Below are positions 33,952 through 42,632 of a stretch of DNA of 59,370 bases, one piece after another. The stretch spans positions 1-59,370 of the forward strand of contig JAKITV010000012.1 of assembly GCA_021647885.1 (NCBI GenBank). Reading direction: 5' to 3'. Below the pieces are notes generated by a model that worked only from the letters and a program-made list of their open reading frames with translations, was not told the DNA's origin and made no database searches. The stretch is from Flavobacteriaceae bacterium (GTDB taxonomy: Bacteria > Bacteroidota > Bacteroidia > Flavobacteriales > Flavobacteriaceae). The position numbers and the translations under genes are program-made. Each line of letters opens with the position of its first letter. Positions within the stretch are counted from its first letter, which is position 1.

Positions 33952-34809
33952 CTAATCCTCTCCTCGTTCTAAATATTTCTTTTGAAGAACTACAACTCCC
34001 AGAATTAACATCGCAAAGAAAAATCCTAATGTAACTGAATAACCCATGTGGAAATACTCAAAAGCTTGTTTATATACGTATAACACTGAAGACATTGTAC
34101 TACTTAATGGTCCGCCTCCTGTCATAATATAAGGTTCAATAAACAATGAAAAACCTCCTATAGTTGATAAGATTACCACCATAAATATGGTTGGGTTAAT
34201 CATTGGTAATGTTATTTTTCTAAATTTCTGCCAATGGCTTGCTCCTTCTATAGATGCTGCTTCATAATAATGAGCAGGAACTGTTTGAAGTCCTACTAAA
34301 AATAAAATAACATAAAGACCTACATTTTTCCAAGTTGCCATAAGCGCAATAGAACCCATTGCTATATTTGGATCTATTAACCAACCTACTTTACTTAATC
34401 CAACAGAGACTAACATTCTATTAAATAAGCCAGAATCATATCCAAATAATTGTTGCCATAATATTGTAACAACAACTCCTGAAACAATTACAGGTAAAAA
34501 GAATGCTGCTCTAAAAAACCCTTTAAGTTTTATATTCTGATTTAAAAATTCTGCTAAAGCCAATGAAATTATTATTTGTAATGGTATATGTATGATTAAA
34601 AATTGAAATGTATTTACAAGAGATTTCCAAAACAATCGGTCATTAAACATTTTGGTATAATTACTGAATCCTGTATATTCCATTGGAGAGATTATGTTCC
34701 ATTTATGAAAAGTAAGTACCAATGAAAATAAAACTGGAAATGCTACAAACACAATAAAATGCAAGATATAAGGAGACACTAAAATATAAGGAAGCCACTT
34801 TTTTTTCAT
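33952..34809 (-). CDS. CUT1 ABC transporter permease (MalF/UgpA-like)
   Basis: The 285-residue protein has six membrane helices and the EAA-loop EAASIEGASHWQKFRKI (near 183-199). It lacks the large periplasmic domain of enteric MalF and is close to the UgpA/MsmF size class. It starts two bases after the stop of the solute-binding protein gene, so translation is coupled. Confidence 0.92.
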   Translation of the reverse strand: MKKKWLPYILVSPYILHFIVFVAFPVLFSLVLTFHKWNIISPMEYTGFSNYTKMFNDRLFWKSLVNTFQFLIIHIPLQIIISLALAEFLNQNIKLKGFFRAAFFLPVIVSGVVVTILWQQLFGYDSGLFNRMLVSVGLSKVGWLIDPNIAMGSIALMATWKNVGLYVILFLVGLQTVPAHYYEAASIEGASHWQKFRKITLPMINPTIFMVVILSTIGGFSLFIEPYIMTGGGPLSSTMSSVLYVYKQAFEYFHMGYSVTLGFFFAMLILGVVVLQKKYLERGED

Positions 34810-34811
34810 TT

Positions 34812-36101
34812 TCAGTTCCTTAATAAATTATCTACAGCTTTTGCTGCGTCTGCGATTGCTTGTTCAGGTGTTTTTTTATTATAGATTACACAAGCTTCAT
34901 ATTCTTGTGAAATAATATCGAAAACTTCAACAATGACTTCACAATTATCAACACCTTTAACATAGTTTGCCTGTTTAGCGAAAGTTTTCACTTTCGGATT
35001 TTTTTCTAAATAATCTTGAAATACTTCTTCTGTTTCAATATTCTTTCTATTAGGTAACTGTCCAGTAATTTCTAATAATTGTTTATCTCCTTCCTTATCT
35101 ATAAGTGTTTTAATAAAATTCCATGCTTCTTGAGGTTGTTTACAAGTATTAAAAATTACAATATTTTTAGGATCAGCATAGGTGTATATTGGTCCTTCAT
35201 GATTTTCAGGCACTTGCATTGGGAAAAAATCAAACTCAAAATCATCTCGTTGCTTAAATTTATTGACGTGATTAATTTCCCAAGGTCCTGTCCATTTGGT
35301 AAAAATATCTTCGGTAATAAACCGATCTTGACCAGCCGATAATCTTTCTTTGGAAAAATATTCTTTTTGATACAGTTCTTGTAAAAACCGAAATACACCA
35401 ATAGCATATTCGTTATTAAAAGCTGCTTTATTGTCTTTTACAAGTGACCCTCCATTGGAGGCTGCCAAGTATAAAGGATAAAAATTAAAAAACCTTTGGT
35501 ACCATAATACTTTTACTTCGGTATATCCAACCCATTGGTCAACATATCCATCATTATCCTTATCCTTTTTTATAGCTTCACCAGCTTGTAAATACTCCTT
35601 ATATGTGTTTGGTAATTTAGGTAATCCAAAATCGCTGCTCAATCTTTTATTATAAATGGTCATGATTGGATTTATTTTCCATGGAACTTGATAAATATGA
35701 CCATCAGCCGAAGTAATTTCTTTTATGGTTTCTTTACTACACCTTTCTTTAATAAATTCGGTAAAACCTTCTAATGTATCCAGTGGTACTAAAACACCTG
35801 CTTTTGCATACATTTCAACACTTCCTTGCCACATATTTGCATATATATCGGGAGTTGTTTTTCCTACTACCGAAGCTAGAATTACTTCTTCGCTGGACTG
35901 CCCTTCAGGTATGGGTTGAAATTTAATTTTAGATGTTCCTTCACTATTCCATTTATCGATAAAATGTTTTGTGAATTCAATCTCATTCATATTGTTTGAA
36001 GACCAATACAAAAGTGTATTATCATTTTCTTTATTTAACTTATTACACGACCAAAATGTCATTGCAATCAATACTACTATTATATATTGTTTATTTATCA
36101 T
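34812..36101 (-). CDS. ABC transporter sugar-binding lipoprotein
   Basis: The 429-residue protein has a lipoprotein signal (Cys19 in MTFWSCNK) and family-1 binding-protein features: TTPDIYANMWQGSVEMYAKAGVL, YQVPWKINPIMTIYNKRL, and GPWEINHVNKF. It should be anchored in the inner membrane or periplasm and deliver a mono- or oligosaccharide to the two permeases. Substrate cannot be read from the sequence. It lies 35 bases after the GH65 gene. Confidence 0.92.
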   Translation of the reverse strand: MINKQYIIVVLIAMTFWSCNKLNKENDNTLLYWSSNNMNEIEFTKHFIDKWNSEGTSKIKFQPIPEGQSSEEVILASVVGKTTPDIYANMWQGSVEMYAKAGVLVPLDTLEGFTEFIKERCSKETIKEITSADGHIYQVPWKINPIMTIYNKRLSSDFGLPKLPNTYKEYLQAGEAIKKDKDNDGYVDQWVGYTEVKVLWYQRFFNFYPLYLAASNGGSLVKDNKAAFNNEYAIGVFRFLQELYQKEYFSKERLSAGQDRFITEDIFTKWTGPWEINHVNKFKQRDDFEFDFFPMQVPENHEGPIYTYADPKNIVIFNTCKQPQEAWNFIKTLIDKEGDKQLLEITGQLPNRKNIETEEVFQDYLEKNPKVKTFAKQANYVKGVDNCEVIVEVFDIISQEYEACVIYNKKTPEQAIADAAKAVDNLLRN

Positions 36102-36136
36102 AAAAAAACCTGTAAATCTTTATATTGGTAATTAGC

Positions 36137-38170
36137 TTATGGTCGTATAACAAAGGTTTTATTTTTTACACCAATGCCTTTTAGTGTTAATGACTTCCAT
36201 TTTTTTGGTAAAATAGGATTTACTTGAATGATGCCTTCATCAGTCAAATGTAAACCGCCAAAACCAAATAATACCGTTTGTAACATGCCACCAGCACCAG
36301 TTACAAAATAAGGATTATTACTAGTTGCAGCTTCTGCTAATGCTCCAAAAGGAGGACGTTTATTAGGCTCATAACTTTCTTTAAAAAGCCTAAAGGCATT
36401 CTCTGCATCACCTAATCTTGCATAGATTACCGCAAATACAGATTTTCCCATTGCAGGTCCTTCTTTAGCCAATTTTGGTTCATAGTATTTTAAATCTTTT
36501 AAAATGGTTTGCTCATCGTTAATGATGTCTAAAGGGAACGACAATAAATTAACATCAGCCTGCTTAATTCTGTCACCATCATATTTACTATGCTCCATTG
36601 TAGTGCCATCTGGAAATCTATGAATTTTAATATTATCGGCAACATGCTTCCATTCTTTGTTAATAACCAAACCTAATTCTTTTGCTGCCAATACTGCAAA
36701 TCTTAACGCGGTAATTGCAGAGCCATTAGTAAAAGCATTATCGTCTATATTTTGTGCAAATTCATTTGCTCCAACAACATTTTTTATAGAATAAGAACCA
36801 TCATCATTTTTAGTTACTCGACTTATCCAATAATCTGCAATTTCTTTTAACAATGGATAACCGCGTTCTTCAAGCCAAAGTTTATCTTTTGTAACACGAT
36901 AATAATTCCAGAAAGCTATGGCTACATCTGCTGTTATATGATGCTCAAAGGTGCCAGTAAGAGCCCAAGCAGGTGTGGCTTCTTCTCCTGTATCATCACT
37001 TTCCCAAGGAAACATAGCACCTTTAAATCCAAAATTCAATGCTTTTTGTTTTGCCTTTTCCAAACGATCTGACCTATAATTAACCAACGATCTGGCAATA
37101 TCTTGATTTAGTAAAAGTAATGGTGGATACATCCAAAGTTCGGTATCCCAAAAAATATGACCATTGTAATTTTGCGAGGATAATCCCATTGGAGCAATAC
37201 TTAAGTCTGAATCACCTCTGCTAAAAGCATATAAATGGTAAAGTGCCAATCTAACATCTTGTTGCGATTGCAGATCGCCTTCAATAATAATATCGCCTTC
37301 CCATAGATCTTCCCATAATTTCTTATGTTGATTCAATAAATCTTCTCTTGGTGTTAACAAATTGAAAATAACAAAACGTTCTGATTCATTTTGAGGATCG
37401 TGAAAATCTTGAGTTGAACATTGCGCACTAGTCCAAGCAAAATCTAATGTAGAACCACTAGAAATAGTTTTTTCAAAAGTTAGTTGATTGTTATAGTCTG
37501 ATATTTTGTTATGAGTTAATTTTGGGCGTTGTTGCTCTCTTGTGGAGTTTATATCATGCCAGATAAAAGTAGAAGAAGTAGCCACAACATGTCTGCCAAA
37601 TTTACTTTTTGCAACGGTTTGTAAAATAGGCATTGTAGTTAAATGGTCTTTCAAAACCCTAAAAGTGCTTAAAGGGTCTTGATATTCTTCAGATGTTTCT
37701 ATTTTACCTGTAACTTTTACAGTTACTGACTGTTTAGCTACTATACTTATATCGATATAACCACTATAAGGTACATTGCGCAAGGCATAGATGGTGTATG
37801 AAATTTCAGCTTTGTTTTTAAATGTAAAAGACGTAGTGAAGCTTGCTTCTTTCATATTTAATGTTTGTTTCCAATCATCAATATTATTTGAAGCAATTAA
37901 CTCGCCATCAATTTCAACATCTAAATTTCCAAAATTCATGCCTTTCAAGATTCGGCTAACACCTAATGGAGATGCTTTATCATAGACATTATTTAAAATT
38001 ATTTGCTCGATTTGAAAAGGTTTCTCCGAAGGTAAAATTCCTATTCTACCATTAGCAACAACTATACCTGTGTAATTTGTATTGTTGGTTGTAGTAATAT
38101 TCCAATCGTCATTTTGTGAAATAGCAGAGCTTGTTAAAATTACACATAAGTACAACGTAATCTTTCTCAT
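36137..38170 (-). CDS. Secreted GH65 family glycoside hydrolase (kojibiose-hydrolase-like)
   Basis: The 677-residue protein has a signal peptide (cleavage near AISQND), an N-terminal beta-sandwich (about 20-270) and a GH65 (alpha/alpha)6 barrel. Key motifs are FWDTELWMYPPLLLLN (around 340), MFPWESDDTGEEATP (around 385-398) and GANEFAQNIDDNAFTN, whose Glu (about residue 469) is in the place of the GH65 catalytic acid. Many GH65 enzymes are cytoplasmic phosphorylases; an exported enzyme is unlikely to use phosphate and is more likely a hydrolase, as the flavobacterial kojibiose hydrolase and the animal PGGHG enzyme are. Substrate is thus an alpha-glucoside. It is the first gene of the operon, behind a LacI-type dyad. 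Confidence 0.85.
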   Translation of the reverse strand: MRKITLYLCVILTSSAISQNDDWNITTTNNTNYTGIVVANGRIGILPSEKPFQIEQIILNNVYDKASPLGVSRILKGMNFGNLDVEIDGELIASNNIDDWKQTLNMKEASFTTSFTFKNKAEISYTIYALRNVPYSGYIDISIVAKQSVTVKVTGKIETSEEYQDPLSTFRVLKDHLTTMPILQTVAKSKFGRHVVATSSTFIWHDINSTREQQRPKLTHNKISDYNNQLTFEKTISSGSTLDFAWTSAQCSTQDFHDPQNESERFVIFNLLTPREDLLNQHKKLWEDLWEGDIIIEGDLQSQQDVRLALYHLYAFSRGDSDLSIAPMGLSSQNYNGHIFWDTELWMYPPLLLLNQDIARSLVNYRSDRLEKAKQKALNFGFKGAMFPWESDDTGEEATPAWALTGTFEHHITADVAIAFWNYYRVTKDKLWLEERGYPLLKEIADYWISRVTKNDDGSYSIKNVVGANEFAQNIDDNAFTNGSAITALRFAVLAAKELGLVINKEWKHVADNIKIHRFPDGTTMEHSKYDGDRIKQADVNLLSFPLDIINDEQTILKDLKYYEPKLAKEGPAMGKSVFAVIYARLGDAENAFRLFKESYEPNKRPPFGALAEAATSNNPYFVTGAGGMLQTVLFGFGGLHLTDEGIIQVNPILPKKWKSLTLKGIGVKNKTFVIRP

Positions 38171-38259
38171 ATAATAAAGATTTTATGATATAGGTTTTAA
38201 AATTATCTTTTTTTAATTTAAAATTATAGAAAATGAGAAAAATCACATTAATATACTAC

Positions 38260-38273
38260 CGAAAAGGATTTCG
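38260..38273. promoter_or_regulatory. LacI-type operator, second copy (in front of GH65 operon)
   Basis: CGAAAAGGATTTCG differs from the perfect palindrome at 39486 (CGAAAACGTTTTCG) at only two positions and keeps both outer half-sites. It lies 90 bases upstream of the GH65 start codon, between the lacI gene and the operon it should control. Binding by the adjacent LacI regulator is inferred. Confidence 0.55.
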
Positions 38274-38296
38274 TAAGTCTTTTTAGAATATAAAAA

Positions 38297-39322
38297 CTAA
38301 ATTGATTTAGTTGAATTTCTAGGTATTACTTTAGTAGAAATCTCCATTACTTCATGATTAACAGGCATTCCTTGCTTAATTTGGTTAATTTCCTTGTGTA
38401 ACAAATTAAATGCTTTCATACCCATTTCATATCCAGGTTGATCAATAGTCGATAATGTTGGCGATGTTATTTTAGAGAGAAACCAGTTACTAAACCCAAT
38501 AATAGACACTTTTTCAGGAATATCAATATTCTTCTCCTTAAGCCTAGTTAAAACGCCAGTAGCTACTAAGTCGGTTGAAGCAAAAACCCCATCAATATCT
38601 GGATGATCATCAATAATTTGATCCATTAAATTGTAGCCGTCTTCATAGGAGAGGTTCTCACCAATGTAAACAAGAGTTTTATCAAAAGGTATATTATGTT
38701 CTTCTAAAGCTTTTTTGTAACCTATAAACCTATCAATGGTTGTTTGTGGTTTTAATGGACCTCTAATATGAGCAATTTTTTTACAACCTGTTTTAATAAG
38801 ATACTCGGTAGCATTAAAAGCAGCTTTTTTATCATCAATAATTACTTTCGAGCAGTTAATTGATTTAGAGATTTTATCGTATAAAACTATTGGGACATCT
38901 TGGTTAATAATCTGTTTTATATGCTTGTAATCAACCGTTTTGTCCGAAAGAGATAATAAAATACCATCTATGTTTTTTTCGATTAATAGTTGAATTTGTT
39001 TTTTTTCGCTTTCATAAGATTCATCCGACTGAAGCACAATAACAAAATAACCCTTTCTTGTAGCAGCATTTATAACACCGTTAATAATATTAGAAAAAAA
39101 ATGGTGAACAATTTCAGGAATAATTAGCCCTATTGTTTTCGATTCTTGATTTCTTAAGCTCTGTGCAAATGAATTTGGTTTGTAATTTAGAGACACAGCT
39201 AAAGATTTCACTTTTCTTTTAGTTTTCTCACTAATATCTGGATAATCTTTTAATGCTTTAGATACAGTTGCTGTTGAAACTCCTAAAGTAGATGCTATTT
39301 TTTTGAGTGTGACTTTAAGCAT
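38297..39322 (-). CDS. LacI family transcriptional regulator
   Basis: The 341-residue protein has an N-terminal LacI HTH (VTLKKIASTLGVSTATVSKAL, residues 4-24), the hinge helix (around 45-60, NYKPNSFAQSL) and a periplasmic-binding-protein-like effector domain (TIGLIIPEIVHHFF... to the C-terminus). It lies between the GH65/ABC operon and susCD. A palindrome at 39486 (before susC and lacI) and a near-copy at 38260 (before GH65) fit the LacI type with a central CG. It probably represses both units until an imported sugar binds. Autoregulation is likely. Confidence 0.92.
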   Translation of the reverse strand: MLKVTLKKIASTLGVSTATVSKALKDYPDISEKTKRKVKSLAVSLNYKPNSFAQSLRNQESKTIGLIIPEIVHHFFSNIINGVINAATRKGYFVIVLQSDESYESEKKQIQLLIEKNIDGILLSLSDKTVDYKHIKQIINQDVPIVLYDKISKSINCSKVIIDDKKAAFNATEYLIKTGCKKIAHIRGPLKPQTTIDRFIGYKKALEEHNIPFDKTLVYIGENLSYEDGYNLMDQIIDDHPDIDGVFASTDLVATGVLTRLKEKNIDIPEKVSIIGFSNWFLSKITSPTLSTIDQPGYEMGMKAFNLLHKEINQIKQGMPVNHEVMEISTKVIPRNSTKSI

Positions 39323-39485
39323 TAAATAAAATTAATTTAAGAGAGTTAAGGTAGATAAAAAGATTTAATAATTTAGAAAAAAGAGAATTATTTCAAAATC
39401 ACTATTTATTATTAGTGGGATTAAGGTTTATTTATTGTATCTTTTAACTTTATAAAACCCACAAAACAAGAAAGGAAGTGTTTTT

Positions 39486-39499
39486 CGAAAACGTTTTCG
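39486..39499. promoter_or_regulatory. Perfect LacI-type operator between lacI and susC
   Basis: CGAAAACGTTTTCG is a perfect 14-base palindrome with the central CG step characteristic of LacI/GalR operators. It lies in the 310-base gap between the divergent lacI (start 39322) and susC (start 39633) genes, 133 bases before the susC start codon. I see nothing else but AT-rich promoter-like DNA in this gap. Confidence 0.75.
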
Positions 39500-39632
39500 G
39501 TGTTCATTTAGATGTTTTATTGATTTATTTTTTCATTTGTCCAAAAAAAAACCAAAATTAGCTAATGAATTAATAATCTTTTAAAAGATTAGGTTTTATC
39601 AAAATGTTAATCTATAACTAATTAATCAAAAT

Positions 39633-42617
39633 ATGAAAAACAAATTACTTGAAAAGCTAATACTTCCAGTATTTTTACTTCTTGGGAGTATAATTTATGC
39701 TCAATCAGTTACAGGTACTGTATCTGATGCTTCTGGATCATTACCAGGAGTAAATGTCCTTGTTAAAGGTACAACTACAGGTACACAAACCGATTTTGAT
39801 GGAAATTACACATTGGACGATGTCGCTTCCGATGCTGTAATAGTTTATAGCTTTTTAGGCTATAAAACGCAGGAAATTGCAGTAAATGGGCAAACCGTAA
39901 TTAATGTTCTCATGGAAGAGGATGCCTCTCAGCTTGATGAAGTTGTTGTTATTGGTTATGGCTCTGTTGTCAAGAAAGAAATTACTACTGCGGTCACAAG
40001 TGTTAATGTAGAAGAATTTAATCAAGGTGTAATTAGTGATCCAATTCAATTACTACAAGGTAAGGTAGCAGGGCTTAGTGTCTATAACAAAGGTGGTAAT
40101 CCAAACACGACAGGTACAATGCGTTTAAGAGGTATTTCTACAGTTGGTGGTAATACAGAGCCTTTGATTGTTATTGATGGCGTGTTGGGTCAATCTTTAA
40201 ATAATGTAGATCCTAGTGATATTGAAAATATTACAGTATTAAAAGATGGTTCTGCGGCAGCAATTTATGGTACTCGTGGTTCTAGTGGTGTTATTTTAGT
40301 AACTACAAAATCAGGGAAGGCTGGTCAACCATTACAGATAACTTATAATGGACAGTTCGCAACTTCTTCTATTGGAAACCAAATAGACGTTATGAGTGCA
40401 AGTGAATTTCTTGCAGCAGGAGGTACCGATTTAGGTAGCACTACTGATTGGCTCGATCAGGTTACACGAACAGCCTACTCTAAAATACACAATATTGCAG
40501 CAGTAGGAGGCGGTGATAATGCTAACTATAGAGTGTCAGTAAACTTTAGAGATACTGAAGGTATTTTAGAAAATTCTGGTTTTGATCAGTTCAATGCTAG
40601 AACAAAATTTTCTGGGAAGCTTTTAAATGATAAATTAAAAATCACCGTTAACTCTTCATTAACGCAAAGAGACAGTGAGTTTGGTTTTACCGAAGCATTA
40701 AGATATGCAGTATTGTATAACCCAACAGCTCCTGTTTTTGGTGTTGAGGCTCCTTTTGCATTTAATTCTGATCAATTTGGTGGTTATTTCGAAACCTTAG
40801 GTCTTTTTGATAGTTTCAACCCTGTATCTATTGCAAATCAGAATAAAAATGTTGGTGAGCAAAGTACCTTAAATTACAGTATGGATTTTAAATATACTAT
40901 TAATGATGAATTATCAGCCAACTTTAATTTTAGCGAACAGGTTATTAAGACTACTACCAGACAATACTACCCAACAACTGCTTTCTTTAGGGGAGGTGCG
41001 TTAAGTCCTTTCGATAAAGGCAGGGCAGACTTTTTTACCAGTGAGAGTCGGAACAAAACTTTAGAATTATTTGCAACGTACAGCAAATCATTTAGCGACT
41101 CCTTTGATTTTAAATTCACTGGTGGATATTCCTGGCAAGAAAGCGATTATAACGATCATTTCCTTTCATTGGGAGATTTTCCTCCTGGTATAGATTTTGA
41201 TTTTAGCAATCAAATAGAGTCTTCGCAAGACTTATTGGAGGCAGGTCAAGTTACCGCTAGAAGTGGTAGAAATGATGACGACCGAATTATTGCATTCTTT
41301 GCACGTGCAAATGCTACATATGACGATGCTATTTATTTCAATGCATCGATTAGAAGAGAAGGGTCAAGTAGATTTGGTAAAAATGAGCAATGGGGTTATT
41401 TTCCTGCTGTTGCCATAGGTGCAGATTTAAATAAGTATTTAGAATTAGATAATGTTGACCTATTAAAAGTGAGATTGGGTTATGGTGTTACAGGTGCTAT
41501 TCCTCCTGGTGTAGGTCTATCTCAAACAACTTTTAATGTAGATCCTGGAGCGTCTGGTTTTGGCCCTTCTGGAACTGGTCAACCAACACGAACACCAAAT
41601 CCTGATCTTAAATGGGAAGAGAAAAGAGAAATAAATTTAGGGTTTGAATTTAATTCTGGTTCTTGGGCAGCTACTGTAGACCTATATAATAGAGATATTG
41701 TTGATTTTATTAATGAAGTAAACATTGAAAATATTGGCGATGGCGATAGACAATTTCAAAACGGAGGTGAATTAAATACTAAAGGTCTTGAAATTAGTCT
41801 GAATTATGATGTTGTTAAGAATGATAAAATCTCGTACAACACGGGTATAATATTTTCTACATACAAAACAAAGTTAGTGAAGAATCCGGGTGGAGATAGA
41901 ACTATTGCAAATTTAGGCTCACCGGGACAGAATGACACTCGTATGATTTTGGTAAGAGAAGGAGAAGAAGTTGGTCAAATTTGGGGTCCAGTATTTACTG
42001 GCGAAGTAGATGCAAACGGTGCACAAATATTGGCTGATCTTAATGGTGATGGTAATTTAGTGACCGATCAAGGTAATGCTTTAGCTGAAGATGCCGATTT
42101 TGCCGTGTTAGGTAAAGGTTTGCCAGATTTCGAAATTGGTTGGACAAACCAAGTTACCATTGGTAATTGGGATATAAATGCATTTTTTAGAGGTGCTTTT
42201 GGACATAGTTTAGTAAATACTTTTCGTGCTTTCTACGAGCCTATTATTGGTTCTCAATCTTCTTATAACTTTATTAACACAGAGTTGGCAAGACCCGATA
42301 TAACAAGTGCTCAATTTAGTTCTTATTATGTTGAGAAAGCGGACTTTTTTAAGTTAGACAACCTTTCGGTAGGTTATAATTTTGATATAGATAATAGTTA
42401 TATTAGAAATATAAGATTGTCCTTAAGTGGTCAAAACTTATTTACCATTACAAATTATACCGGATCTGATCCAGAACCAGCATTACAAGATTTTGGTGCG
42501 GCGAGTAATGCAGATTTTGTAAGTGGAAGCCCAGATGTGCTAGCTCCGGGAATTGATAGACGTAACAATTACTTTACGTCTACTACTATAACGTTCGGAA
42601 TAAATATTAACTTTTAA
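39633..42617 (+). CDS. SusC-like TonB-dependent outer-membrane transporter
   Basis: The 994-residue protein has a signal peptide (cleavage near IYAQS), a carboxypeptidase-regulatory-like domain (about 26-100, VTGTVSDASGSLPGVNVLVKG), the SusC-specific junction LDEVVVIGYGSVVKKE, a plug with GSAAAIYGTRGSSGVILVTTKSG (given by its start and end) and a barrel ending FGININF. It takes up the glycan held by SusD. It is the first gene of the plus-strand unit controlled by the LacI-type dyad; susD follows 15 bases after. Confidence 0.95.
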   Translation: MKNKLLEKLILPVFLLLGSIIYAQSVTGTVSDASGSLPGVNVLVKGTTTGTQTDFDGNYTLDDVASDAVIVYSFLGYKTQEIAVNGQTVINVLMEEDASQLDEVVVIGYGSVVKKEITTAVTSVNVEEFNQGVISDPIQLLQGKVAGLSVYNKGGNPNTTGTMRLRGISTVGGNTEPLIVIDGVLGQSLNNVDPSDIENITVLKDGSAAAIYGTRGSSGVILVTTKSGKAGQPLQITYNGQFATSSIGNQIDVMSASEFLAAGGTDLGSTTDWLDQVTRTAYSKIHNIAAVGGGDNANYRVSVNFRDTEGILENSGFDQFNARTKFSGKLLNDKLKITVNSSLTQRDSEFGFTEALRYAVLYNPTAPVFGVEAPFAFNSDQFGGYFETLGLFDSFNPVSIANQNKNVGEQSTLNYSMDFKYTINDELSANFNFSEQVIKTTTRQYYPTTAFFRGGALSPFDKGRADFFTSESRNKTLELFATYSKSFSDSFDFKFTGGYSWQESDYNDHFLSLGDFPPGIDFDFSNQIESSQDLLEAGQVTARSGRNDDDRIIAFFARANATYDDAIYFNASIRREGSSRFGKNEQWGYFPAVAIGADLNKYLELDNVDLLKVRLGYGVTGAIPPGVGLSQTTFNVDPGASGFGPSGTGQPTRTPNPDLKWEEKREINLGFEFNSGSWAATVDLYNRDIVDFINEVNIENIGDGDRQFQNGGELNTKGLEISLNYDVVKNDKISYNTGIIFSTYKTKLVKNPGGDRTIANLGSPGQNDTRMILVREGEEVGQIWGPVFTGEVDANGAQILADLNGDGNLVTDQGNALAEDADFAVLGKGLPDFEIGWTNQVTIGNWDINAFFRGAFGHSLVNTFRAFYEPIIGSQSSYNFINTELARPDITSAQFSSYYVEKADFFKLDNLSVGYNFDIDNSYIRNIRLSLSGQNLFTITNYTGSDPEPALQDFGAASNADFVSGSPDVLAPGIDRRNNYFTSTTITFGININF

Positions 42618-42632
42618 TAAAAAAATAAAACT

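Noticed and set aside
35079..35407. Open frames on both strands inside the sugar-binding protein gene
   Set aside because: They are shadows of the binding-protein gene, which has a complete signal peptide and family motifs.
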